Assembly: GCA_030035585.1 (NCBI GenBank)
Contig: CM057482.1
Location: 47,845,501-47,909,500, forward strand
Direction of reading: 5' to 3'
Length of the DNA stretch: 64,000 nucleotides
Source: Dugong dugon
Lineage: Eukaryota > Chordata > Mammalia > Sirenia > Dugongidae
Below are positions 42,953-52,737 of the stretch, piece by piece. The notes below the pieces were generated by a model that searched no databases, had not been told where the DNA came from, and saw nothing but the letters and a program-made list of their open reading frames with translations. Every line of letters starts with the position of its first letter. Within the stretch, counting starts at the first letter, position 1. The position numbers and the translations under genes were made by a program.

Positions 42953-42976
42953 TTTTTTTTTTTTTTTTTTTTTTTT
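42953..42976. repeat. T-run of 24
   Basis: A pure T-run between the SINE head and the right target copy. It is on the head side of a minus-strand SINE, which is unexpected for that SINE's own tail. Confidence 0.9.
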
Positions 42977-43184
42977 ACAGTTATAGGGGCCAAGATCTCA
43001 ATACATATCTTTGGGGAACATAATCCAATGCATAACAAACCTGAGGGTTGGTCCGAGCTGCCCCTTCACCATGGCGGGGTGAAAGCCCTGTATTGGAAGA
43101 GCACCACAGGTGCATTTTTTCCTTGCAGGTCCCTGCTGCCCCTTCCTCATTGAAATGAAGTCCTAGTGGGTGCTGAGGCAGCTC

Positions 43185-43330
43185 CAGCTCTAGCTTCCAC
43201 ATCAGCAAGCTCTGCCCGTGTGACCTTGGGCAAGTTCCTTCGTGCCTTCCTCTCTGGTCTGTTGGTTGTTGGGAGGGTTATAATTGAAAGAATAGAGAAC
43301 TGGGCCAGGCAAATATTAAACATATATACA
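43185..43330 (+). repeat. MIR SINE fragment
   Basis: The words 'gtgtgaccttgggcaagttc', gagggttataattgaaagaa and tgggccaggcaaatatt follow the MIR core and tail. Confidence 0.72.
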
Positions 43331-43690
43331 AACAATACACGCAATATAATAAAAAATATGTTTGTATAAACACTAAACAAATACTGAGTGTCTGTTCTTG
43401 TTATTAATGAGTGTGTCAACATTCTGTCCTAAGCATTCAGGGACACAAAAGGAGCATGAGATGAAATCCTTGCTTTCGTGTTTCCCTTTGGGAAACGACA
43501 CCTGCACACAGAGAGTGGGGAGACTGGCACCCAGCAGTGAGGGAAGGGCAGAAAGATCCATGTGGGGGAGCCAGACTTCAGAGGGCAGGGACAGGGAGAT
43601 GGGGTGTATGATGGATCAAATATGGAGTGTGCAAAGAGAGGGGTGAAAATGGAATAAACATGGTTTTTGTAGGGGAGTATAACAAAATTG

Positions 43691-43888
43691 GGAGCCCTGG
43701 CGGTGCAGTGGTTAAGTACTCAGCTCCTAACCGAAAGGTTGGCAGCTTGAACCTACCAGCCTCTCTGTGGAAGACAGATGTGGCAGTCTGCTTCCGTAAA
43801 GATTAGAGCTTTGGAAACTCTAAGGGGGCAGGTCCACTGTGTCGTACAGTGGCATTATGAGTCAGAATTTACTCACGGCAACGGAATA
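43691..43888 (+). repeat. AfroSINE variant with a longer body
   Basis: The head is ggagccctggcggtgcagtg. The body holds 'gatgtggcagtctgcttcc' and 'gtaaagattagagctttgg' and the tail gagtcagaatttactcacgg. The same body variant is found at 44611. Confidence 0.9.
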
Positions 43889-44610
43889 AGGAAGTTGGTC
43901 TCCATGGTGTAGTGGGCTCTCAGGTAAGGGGAGTCTTGAGAAATGAGATCAGATGGGGCCCAGTTATGGAATTATAAGTGCCAGGACTTGATCCCATAAG
44001 CAACAAGGGGAGATACCAGTACTTACAGAGACATGGACACTTGGTGATTTAGACAAGTCACTAGTAGATGGATTAGTGCCTAACACATTGTTGGCGAATA
44101 AGTGAATGAATGAATACACTAATTAGAGCTCTTTGGTTGTGAGTAAAAGAACCCCCACTCAAACTGGTTTAGGTAAAAATAAAGGTGGTGGGGGTATGGG
44201 TGGGGACTGATGTCTTGGCTCCCACAGCTAAAAGGTGCAGCAATAACTTCAGGCACAGCCAGATCCTGGGGCTCAAATAATGCCATTGGGACCGTCTATC
44301 TGTCCATCCCTCACCTCAGTTTTCCTCTCCAGTGGATTTGCCCAGGCAGGCTTCTTGCATGTGGTAGCTTGCTTCATCCTGCCAGCAGCCTCAAGAGCTG
44401 CAGAGCTTCACTTTCCCAGGGACTCCTAAGCCCTGGAATTTGGTCTTTTTCACATTCCCAGAGAAATAGAACAGATTGATACCTGGGTCACCTGCCCACT
44501 GTCATGGAGCTGGGGCAAGGGGAAAGGTCACCTTGAGCTGACATATGTAGACTGAGAATGGAGGAGAAGTAAACTCCTCATGGAAAATAGGGGTGCAGTT
44601 ACCGGGGAAA
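43889..44610. other. No gene recognised; L2-tail scrap
   Basis: The words tgcctaacacattgttggcg and gtgaatgaatgaata at about 44075-44115 look like an L2 end. The rest is unassigned. Confidence 0.4.
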
Positions 44611-44824
44611 GGAGCCCTGGTGGTACAATGGTTAAGCACTCGACTGCTAACTGAAAGGTCAGCAGTTGGAATTCACCAGCTGCTCCGCGGGGGAGAAAGA
44701 TGTGGCAGTCTGCTTCCATAAATGTTTATGGCCTTGGAAACCATATGGGTCAGTTCTACTCCCTCCGACAGGGTACCTATGAGTTGGAATCAGCTCGATG
44801 GCAGTGGCTTTTGTTTGGTTTTTG
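44611..44824 (+). repeat. AfroSINE, same body variant as 43691
   Basis: The head is ggagccctggtggtacaatg, the body gatgtggcagtctgcttcca, and the tail gagttggaatcagctcgatg with ggttttt. Flanks gttaccggggaa (44598-44609) and gttaccagggaa (44825-44836) differ at one base. Confidence 0.93.
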
Positions 44825-45063
44825 GTTACCAGGGAAGGGTGGTGGGATGCTGAGTGGGCAAGAACATCAGGTGTGCATTGCGATGGGTATGAAGCTGGAG
44901 GCCAGGAGACCAGAGAGTGAGAGACAGATGGCTCAGGTGAGAGTGGGGCTGGGTGCTGCATCAGGGGGCAGGTGGGGCGGGTAGGATGAGAACCTCACAG
45001 GTTCACATCTGGGTGTGTGGATGTGATAGTGGGAAGTGGAGCAAAGCCCCTCTGATGACTTAA

Positions 45064-45440
45064 ACTTTTATTTATTTATTGAGGTTAAATACACATAACA
45101 TTCACCATGTTAACCATTTTAAAGTGTACAATTCAGTGGCTTTTAGTACATTCACAATGTTATGCAACCATCTCCACTATCTAATTCCAGAACATTTCCA
45201 TCACCTCTGAAGGAAATCCTGTAACCATTAAGCAGTCACTCCCTGTTCTTCTCCTTCCCCAGCCCCTGGCAACCACTAATCTACTTTCCGTCTCTATGTA
45301 TTGCCTACTCTGGATGTTTCATATGAATCACACACTCTGTGACTCTTTCATTTAGCATGATGTTTTTAAGGTTCATCCACATTGTAGTACGTATCAGGAC
45401 TTCATTCATTTTTATGGCTGAATAATATTCCACTGTATAG
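45064..45440 (-). mobile_element. Old L1 3' end
   Basis: Plus-strand text attgaggttaaatacacataa, in part, then aaagtgtacaattcagtgg, 'caacctctgaaggaaatcc'-like sequence, 'cccctggcaaccactaatct' and tggctgaataatattccact. Reversed L1 3' end, as at 28560 and 38608. Confidence 0.85.
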
Positions 45441-47155
45441 ATATGACTCCTATTTCTAAAGCGTGAAATAGGAGGTGAGGGCATTGCTGAGAGTGAGATG
45501 TGGGATACAAAGAGCACGAAGTAGTCTCAGAGAGCGGGAAAGCCAACCCACAGGGAATCAGTTCAGACGCTGAGCAGCATGGAGAGCCACTAGGGCTTCT
45601 TCTAATGAGTGAGGGTGAAACCAGCCGGTCTCACCAGGAGACTTCTCCCAACAATGTCCAAACACTTAGACAAAATTCTGGAGAAGGCAAGATGTTGAGT
45701 TCATTCAAGCTTGGGGTTTTGCCAGGTGGGCTCAGTACCCACCATACCAGGGGTGGGCAGTGAGTTAGGGGTTATAAAGATGAAGGAGAGGTGTGGAAGA
45801 GAAGGGAGCGAGAAAGTGCTGAGATTGGTGGACTGGAGGACATGGCAGGGAGACTGAGTCACAGCAGTGAAGACACTACGGGTAAGTGAGCTGGAGGGAC
45901 AGAGACATGATACAGTTATCAGAGCTCACGGGCATGGTGGGTGAGGTGGAGGTGAGGAAGAGGTCTCTGGTGGTGGGGAGGTCAGGACCTGAGAGGCCAT
46001 TGAGATAGAGTCCTCCACATGGTGACAGTGAGCTTGTGCTCAAGTCCACCATGAATAAGGACAACAGCAGTGAAGTGAGGGAGAGGGTGGTGCAGACTCA
46101 CGGCCTGGGCTTCAAAGGAGCTGAAGGAAGAAAGAGTGGTGTAGACGCAACAATGGGAAACTTTCTACCTTCTAACCCTGCCCCGCCTGTCTTGTACGCC
46201 AGCGCCCCTTCCTTCCCCAGGCCCCCAGAGGCTGCAGGGGAAGAAGTGTCCTGGGGGACAGCCTGCTTCCAGTTAGGGTGAAGTGTTAGGAAAGACTCAG
46301 GAAAGAGGTTGAGGTGATAGGTGATTTCCAGAAAGCCTGGAGAAGGGCTTGGGTGGGGTGGGAATGGGGAGTTAGGTGAGATTAAAGAGAGAATGAATCA
46401 TCAAATGAATAAATGAATGAGTCTTAAATGAATGAACTCATCAGTGCTGCCATGTTGGTTAGCTGTAAAGGGGAAACGTCATGGTATTGCGCTGTGTACA
46501 ATCCTCACCATTGTTCATTGTTGATAATGCTGGTGGGGGTGGGAGAAGGGCAGCTGGAATGACACTTATAGCAAGTGTATTATGTGGCGTGATGCATTTC
46601 AGTGCTGTACATTTCAGTTCTCAGTAATCCCATTTTGAATCTCACAGAATTTATTTCCTCAAGCCCTTTGTATCCTTGTTTATACAAGCGACTAATCCTT
46701 TCATGGGTAGAGCCAAGCTTTTTGTCTCAGTTACATACAGATACTGAGACAAATTACTCATGAACGTTCCAGAAGAGATGAGTATCTACAAATTATTTAC
46801 ATATTTCAATATGTGAATAGCATTGTTAAATTCCTCACAATAATCCAGGTTTAGATTAGACACAATAAGTGGGTGATTCCAGGCCAGTTATCTCCTTTTG
46901 CCCACGGCATGGTGCTCAACACTGTGTCAGCCGTGTTTCAAGCCATCTGTCTGTCTATGTCCTATATCCCCATGGCCAGAATGCTCCCAGAGGCAGCTGG
47001 GGAGAGAGAGAGAGGGCTGCCGAATGAGTCCTAAATTTAATCAAATGTCACTGTTCCGGATGTGTTAGAGCTTGTTGGTGGAAAATTGTCCATTTGAAGG
47101 GAAGTGTCTCAGTACCGCTCTGAGGAGTTAATCGGCCCTAATAAACCTTGCAGAA
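45441..47155. other. Low-repeat sequence, no gene supported
   Basis: About 1.7 kb free of recognised repeats. The AT-richer part at 46440-47155 is clean and complex enough to consider as a conserved non-coding candidate, though conservation cannot be judged from one sequence. No gene signature was found. Confidence 0.4.
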
Positions 47156-47370
47156 GAAAACCAGTTGCTGTCTGGTCAACTCTGACTTATGGCAACTCCA
47201 TGACCCCATGTGTGTTAGAGTAGAACTGTGTTCCACAGGTTTCCAACGGCTGATTTTTCGGAAGCAGATCTCCAGGCCTTTCTTCCAAGGCATCTCCTAG
47301 TGGACTTCAGCCCCCAACCTTTTGGTTAGCATAAGCTGAGCAAGTGAACTGTTTGCACCATCCAGCACTC
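47156..47370 (-). repeat. AfroSINE, long form
   Basis: Plus-strand text: aaaaccagttgctgtctggt, 'gttagagtagaactgtgttc', cggaagcagatctccaggcc and aaccttttggttagcataag. Confidence 0.85.
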
Positions 47371-48273
47371 TTACAGAAAAAAGGCCCTGCCTAAACTGAG
47401 TCAAGAGTCAGGAGTCGAACCAGTGGAAGCCTCAGCCCATGACGAGACTGAGTTAGCAGTGCTAATATAAAATGGCTGCCCACTTCTCAAATCTACATAA
47501 ACAAAACTGAGTAAATAGACCAGAACGAGCTGACGTCGTGACCTAAGTTGCCTTGATGATTCTGAATACTGAAAGGGAAATAAACAAGTTTTATGCAGAC
47601 CAGGGCCCATGGTCTATTTCACTCAAAATCAGCAACCGTGCTCTTTGAATCAATCACCACTTTCAACTACTGCTCATTGGTGTTCTGAGTCTGGATTGTA
47701 GATAAAGCTCTGAGTCCTTACTAAAAAATTCAAAAGTATTCATGAAATCCAAGAAGATTTTTTACTTATTCTGACTAGTTGAATTGAGGAAGATCACTTA
47801 CCCACACAGTGGCTCTCCTTGGCAGAAGAAAGGCAAACAGTAGCCTACTGAGTTTTCCAGCTCTCTTGCCTCTCTGCCCCCACTGGAGACACTGCAGGGG
47901 GCTCTCCTGGGTGGCACAAGAAGAGATTCCCAATGACCTGCATCCCCTTCAGGGTTACCACCGTCTTCCTGGGTTTGGTGACTATAGAAGAATTTATGTC
48001 TCTAAATGAGCATTCCTTTTTATAGTTGGCCTCCTTGAGAGGTTACCATTACTCCAAGGGCAGCGTCAAAACAGTCTCAGAACTGATTTTTAGAATCAGC
48101 TTCCAGAGTCTGCTTCACACAGAAAATCCTTAATTTTAGCAAATTTGGGTCCTTGGAGAGTGTGTTTGGTTTGTGAAAACAAAGCCATTAGCAATCAAGC
48201 CAAAAGCAAGATGTGATTCAAATGCGTGGACTCCAGCTCTTTTAGGTGGTTTATAAAACTAACCCTAAAGCCC
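47371..48273. other. No feature recognised
   Basis: Unassigned sequence with only short frames. Confidence 0.4.
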
Positions 48274-48315
48274 CTTTCAAACAGGCAATCCCATCTTTCA
48301 AACAGGCAATCCCAT
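48274..48315. repeat. Perfect 21-bp tandem duplication
   Basis: Two exact 21-bp units at 48274-48294 and 48295-48315, each beginning ctttcaaacaggcaatc. The identity suggests a recent event. Confidence 0.95.
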
Positions 48316-48371
48316 CTCCTCAATTCATTCATAGATCACTGGCAGAGTAAAAAAAAAAAAAGAAAGAAAGA

Positions 48372-48530
48372 AAAACTTCACAGCCAGAAACACTTGGATT
48401 CAAATTCTAGGTCTGGCACGTATTTGTTGTGTGACTTTAGGCAAGTTACTTAGCCTGTCTGAGCCACATCTGAAAAAATTTCCCTAAGGGAAAACCACCA
48501 ACCTCATAAGATTGCTGTCCTTCCTTTCTG
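48372..48530 (+). repeat. MIR SINE
   Basis: The words cacttggattcaaattctag, 'gtgtgactttaggcaagtta', cttagcctgtctgagcca and ataagattgctgtcc follow the MIR 5' and core. An A/G-rich run (48349-48373) precedes it. Confidence 0.85.
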
Positions 48531-49244
48531 CTGCTTTTCCTCCTCTGTGTTGAGGATCTTTCCCTGCTGGGACTTTCCCTTCATTCTGAACATTCTCTCC
48601 TGCTCTTCCACTTCTTATACCCAGTGGTGTATTGGTAAATTGTCTCTTTGGAAAAACAAACAAACAAAAACCAAAAAAACTGAAATTAAAACAAATTTAA
48701 AAAAACCCTACAAAACCTTGATTTGTAGTCTTTGACAATTTCCATGGTGTAAGTACTTCCACCGTGGGCAATTTCAAGCTACCAACACTTTAACAACAGG
48801 CTCACTAAGTCCCTAAATATTTAGCAGCTGGTCCTTGTGGATGGTAGGAGCTGGCTGCAGTACCTCACTGCCCCTTTGCTGCTCTTCTTTCTTGTTTTGA
48901 CTCTCCTGAGAGGACCTGTAGAAGCTGCTTGATAGACTTCATTGATGCCTCTGAATGTTATATTTAACCAGCTTCCAAAGATAGTTTCCTTCCTTACATC
49001 AGTTCCTGACCAGCTAGTGTGTTGGAATTCAGGTGGTCTGGCCACATCCCGAAACCTACCTGGCCATCTCACCTGCAGGAATTTCCAAACAAGATAGAGG
49101 ACTCTTTGTTTTTTTTTTTGCAGGGATGTGCCAATTTGCAGTTGGGTTTCCTCATTCTATCAGTGTTGAGTATAATTTTCCCAAAACATGCTCAGGCTTT
49201 TTCTCCCCAACTAATTTCATTCTCTACCACCCATTGGTCAGCTT
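48531..49244. other. No feature recognised
   Basis: An A-rich patch at 48650-48712 (aaacaaacaaacaaaaacc) is probably an old tail. The rest is unassigned. Confidence 0.4.
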
Positions 49245-49687
49245 GTCTACTGTGGTGGCTTTTGTGTTGCTGTGATGCTGGAAGCTATGCCACCAGTATT
49301 TCAGACACCAGCAGGGTCACTCATAGTAGACAGGTTCCAGCAAAGCTTCCAGGCTAAAACAGACTAGGAAGAAAGGACTGGTGATCTTCTTCCAAAAATT
49401 AGCCAGTGAAAACTATGGATCAAGCAGAACATTGTTCAATTCACTTGCTTTGAACCATCATCAGAAAGCATCAACTGCTGGAGGAGGACATCATGTTTGT
49501 GAAGTAGAGGGCCAATGAGGGCATGGGAGACCCTTGGTGGGATGGATTGGCACAATAGCCACAACAATGGACTGAAACATGCTGATGATTGTGAGAATGA
49601 AGCAGGGCCAGGCAACATTTAGTCCTGTTGTATATAAGGTTGCCATGAGTTGGAGTCGACTCAGTGGCATCTATCTATCTATCTATC
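49245..49687 (+). mobile_element. Internally deleted RTE/BovB-like element
   Basis: The 5' head (ctactgtggtggcttttgtg, gaagctatgccaccagtat, accagcagggtcactcatag) is joined to the 3' end (gaggaggacatcatgtttg, gatggattggcacaatagcc, 'gattgtgagaatgaagcag', gagttggagtcgactcagtg). Most of the coding region is gone. The tail is a CTAT run at 49669-49687 instead of the usual AAC-type tail. Confidence 0.78.
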
Positions 49688-50221
49688 GCATTCTACTTCC
49701 AATAAAGTCTGTATGAGCTATGGAAACCCAAGGAATGGAGAAAATATCAGGTAGTTCTGGTGCTTTGTCAAAGGCCATGTGACAACATGCATGTCAGAAG
49801 GAGTGAGTACCATCCATAGACATGCTTGAAGAAATATGATTTGGTAAAATCTTCATTCCGAGGCCATCCTTCAGCACTAAAAACATCATGTGTTATGATC
49901 TGATGAGTTCCAGGAAGGACCCCTAGGTGCCCAAAGACATATACTAAATTTATCAAGCTTTGACTTTGTTTCAAAAGTTCTATGCAGATTATTTCCTTTA
50001 GGCAGTACCACAACCCTACAGGCTGGAACTATTATCCTCATTTTACAGGTGAGGTTGTATTAGTTTGCAAGATCGCATATTAAGGACTGACAAGAGGGTG
50101 GAGAAATGGCCGCATCATAAGACCTGGTGGGAGTGTAAATTAGCATGATATTCAAAAAGGCAATTTTGCCATATATCTCAAAGTTTTAGAGACATTTATC
50201 ATATCCCTTTGGAAAAGTTAC
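49688..50221. other. Unassigned; MIR scrap
   Basis: The words ggaactattatcctcatttt and acaggtgaggtt at about 50024-50052 are a MIR remnant in reverse. The rest is unassigned. Confidence 0.4.
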
Positions 50222-50275
50222 TTAATTGTATTAATTAGAGTAAGCTAACCTCTATAACAAACAATCCCCAAATCA
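50222..50275 (-). repeat. Scrap of the ancient LTR-like repeat
   Basis: The run taagctaacctctataacaa, then acaatccccaaatcagt, matches the start of the repeat at 13335 and 30765. It ends where the MaLR internal sequence begins. Confidence 0.45.
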
Positions 50276-50743
50276 GTAATGCAAAGCAGGGGTTGGCAAA
50301 TTATATGAAAGGGCCATAAGTAACAAGGAGAAACCACACACTGCATTTTCAAGATTTTGCTTAGAAATCTCCCCAGCCAAATATTCAAGTTCATCACTTA
50401 CCAGTTCTACCGTCCATAAAACATTCAAACATAAATTCAGACAAGTTACTTGCCACCTTATAAAAAGGATTTCCCTTCTTCCACTGTCCAATAACATGTT
50501 TATCATTTCTTTTAAAGCCTCATCAGAGACACATTTAATGTTCACATTTCTAGCAACATTCTGTTCGTGGCAATAGAAGCTTTTCCCACAGCTCTCATTT
50601 TTTTCTGAGTTCTCATTAGAGTTGCCCTTAAGGTCCATAATTCTACCAAAAATGTCTTCAAGGCAATCTAGGCTCTTACTGTCAAGAACATCAAAATTCC
50701 TCCATTCTCTACCCATTATCAAATTCCAAAACCACTTCCACAT
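50273..50743 (-). pseudogene. MaLR/ERVL gag-like reading frame
   Basis: This open frame of 156 codons begins about 25 bp after the tRNA-Leu-type primer-binding site, as expected for the first frame of a MaLR internal region. It is W-rich at the N-terminus (MWKWFWNLIMGREW), has an acidic, Asn/Ser-rich middle, and 'VSDELEYLAGEISKQ' near residue 117, a phrase I recall from MaLR gag-like proteins. It probably ends early, because a different repeat lies just beyond. No pro, pol or second LTR was found, so the element cannot replicate. It remains open despite its age, perhaps by chance. Confidence 0.75.
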
Positions 50744-50768
50744 TTTAGGTATTTGTTAGAGCAGCACC

Positions 50769-50785
50769 TCCACTCTCTGGTACCA
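50769..50785 (-). promoter_or_regulatory. Retroviral primer-binding site, tRNA-Leu type
   Basis: On the minus strand the sequence tggtaccagagagtgga follows the LTR end after a short gap. It resembles the tRNA-Leu primer-binding site that gave the ERV-L class its name. The position between LTR and the gag-like frame is correct. Confidence 0.78.
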
Positions 50786-50790
50786 AATTC

Positions 50791-52021
50791 TGTCTTAGTT
50801 ACCTAGTGCTACTGTAAGAGAAGTACCACAAGTGGGTGACTTTAAAGGATGAAAATTCACAATACTGTGGAAATCAGCATAACTTGGCCAAGGTAAAGTC
50901 ATGGAAGCTTCACTGACACATCTAGACTCCATGAGGGACCGAATTACTGGGCTGAGGGCTGGGGACCATGGTCTCGGAGGACATCTAGTTCAATTGGCAT
51001 AACATAGTTTATAAAGAAAATGTTCTACATCCTGCTTTGGTGAGTAGCGTATGGGGTCTTAAAAGCTTGTGAGTGGCCATTTAAGATATTCCACTGGTCT
51101 CATCCTTTTGGGAGCAAGGGAGAATAAAGAAAACCAAAGACACAAGGGAAAGATTAGTTCAAAGGACTAATGGACCACAACTACCCAACCTCCACCAGAC
51201 TGAGTCCGGCACAACTAGATGATGGTGCCTGGCTACCATCACCAACTGGTCTTACAGGGATCACAGTAGAGGGTCCCGGATAGAGCTAGAGAGAAACGTA
51301 GAACAAAATTACTTACTGGTCTTACAGAGACTGGAGAAACCCTGAGAGTATGACCCCCGGACACCCTTTTAACTCAGTACTGAAGTCACTTCTGAGGTTT
51401 ACCCTTCAGTCAAAGATAAGACAGGCATATAAAACAAACAATAACACATGTGGTTCAACCATGTATATGAGACTAAATGGGCACACCAGCCCAGGGGCAA
51501 GGATGAGAAGGCAGGAAGGGACAGGAAAGCTGGATGAATGGAAATGGGGAAACTGAGGTCGAGAAGGGGAGAGTGTTGACACATCACGGGGTTGGCAACC
51601 AATGTCATGAAACAATGTGTGTATTAACTGTTTAATGAGAAACTAATTTGCTCTGTAAACTTTCACCTAAAGCACAATTTAAAAAAAAAAGAAAAAAAAT
51701 TTATTTTCTTATAGTTATGGAAGCTAAAAATCCAAACAAGGGTCTTGACCATGTTGATTCCTTCCTTACAGGTAATCCTGGGCATTCCTTGGTTCCCTGG
51801 CCATCCTCACATACATCTGTCTTCCCCAGTGTATGCTTGATCTCTGTGTCTAATCTGCTCTTCTTATGACTCAGAAGTGATTAGATTTAGAACATGCCCT
51901 ACTTGGGTGTGATATAATTAACATAACAAACAGAACCCTATTTCCAAACAGGATTATAGCCACAGGTATGGGGTTAGAATTTCAACACATATTTTGGGTG
52001 GACAAAATTCAATCCATAACA
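50791..52021 (-). mobile_element. 5' LTR of the MaLR provirus, split by an L1
   Basis: Plus-strand LTR text at 50791-50857 (tgtcttagttacctagtgct, accacaagtgggtgacttta) resumes at about 51692-52021 ('atttattttcttatagttat', 'cttgaccatgttgattcctt', ending caatccataaca). The L1 insertion at 50858-51690 separates the two halves. On the minus strand this is the 5' LTR, followed by the primer-binding site and gag-like frame. Confidence 0.85.
50858..51690 (+). mobile_element. L1 3' UTR inserted in the LTR
   Basis: Plus-strand text 'gaagcttcactgacacatct', 'gacatctagttcaattggca', 'aaaatgttctacatcctgct', 'gactggagaaaccctgaga' and ctgtttaatgagaaactaat, then poly-A (51681-51699), matches the longer L1 3' UTR read on the minus strand at 60905-61800. 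It is 5'-truncated within the 3' UTR. Short A-rich words at both ends could be its target duplication but are not distinctive. Confidence 0.85.
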
Positions 52022-52432
52022 AAGGGTTTTTGTAGATGTGACTAGATTAAGAATTTTGAGATGAAAGGATCATCCTGGATTATCTGGGTGGGTCCTAAAT
52101 CCAACCACAAGGGTCCTTGTAAGAAGGAGGCAGAGGGAGATTTGGCATACACAGACGAGGAAGAGGTAGTGTGACAAAGAAGGCAGGGATTGGAGTGATG
52201 TTGGCACAAGTCAAGGAATGCCAGCAGCTGCCAGAAGCTGGAAGAGGAAAGGAACAGATTCCCCTATAGAGTATCCGGCGGGAGTGTGGCCCAGCGGACA
52301 CCTTGATTTTGGCCCAGTGATACTGATTTCAGACTTCTGGCCTCCAAAACTGTGAGATAACAAATTTCTGTTGTTTTAAGCCAAATTCTGTGATGATTTG
52401 TTACAGCAGCAAGAGGAAACGAATACACCACC
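52022..52432 (+). mobile_element. Older MLT1-like LTR
   Basis: The text tgggtcctaaatccaaccac, aagggtccttgtaagaagga, gattggagtgatgttggcac, cagacttctggcctccaaaa and 'gttgttttaagccaaattct' follows the 3' two-thirds of an MLT1-type MaLR LTR. It is well diverged and lies head to tail with the younger LTR. Confidence 0.8.
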
Positions 52433-52500
52433 ATAACCCAGTGCCTGGCACATAGCAGATATTCATTAAGTATTTGTTGAAATCATAAATGAACGTCCTT
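52433..52500 (+). mobile_element. L2 LINE 3' terminus
   Basis: The text cagtgcctggcacatagcag, atattcattaagtatttgt and aaatgaacg is the L2 end. Confidence 0.75.
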
Positions 52501-52737
52501 AACCAGAGATGCTTCCCCAGGCCCCAGGCATGGTGGACAGGCTAAGTGTCCTCACCTGCCATGCCAGCCTCTGTGTCCTGGGCTGCTCTGTGACACGGGC
52601 CTTCAGCCTCAGCCTTGTTCCAGCAATAACTCCTGGGTGGTGTCCATCCACCCCAATGGCCCACATCTGCCCAAATCCAATGAGCACCCCCTCACAGAGG
52701 CATTTGCTTCTTACACAAAGCTTACAGCAGAGGCCAA
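52501..52737. other. No feature recognised
   Basis: Short GC-rich stretch with overlapping frames on both strands and no recognisable content. Confidence 0.4.

Larger units (their letters stand above)
42179..43037 (-). mobile_element. LTR (MaLR-like) carrying two SINEs
   Basis: Plus-strand LTR text at 42179-42518 ('gaaatttattttctcacag', 'ctcagccatatcaattcctt') resumes at 42984-43037 (ccaagatctcaatacatatc, ending atgcataaca). Flanks aaccc (42174-42178) and aacct (43038-43042) are a likely 5-bp target duplication with one change. The two SINEs account for the interruption. Confidence 0.85.
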
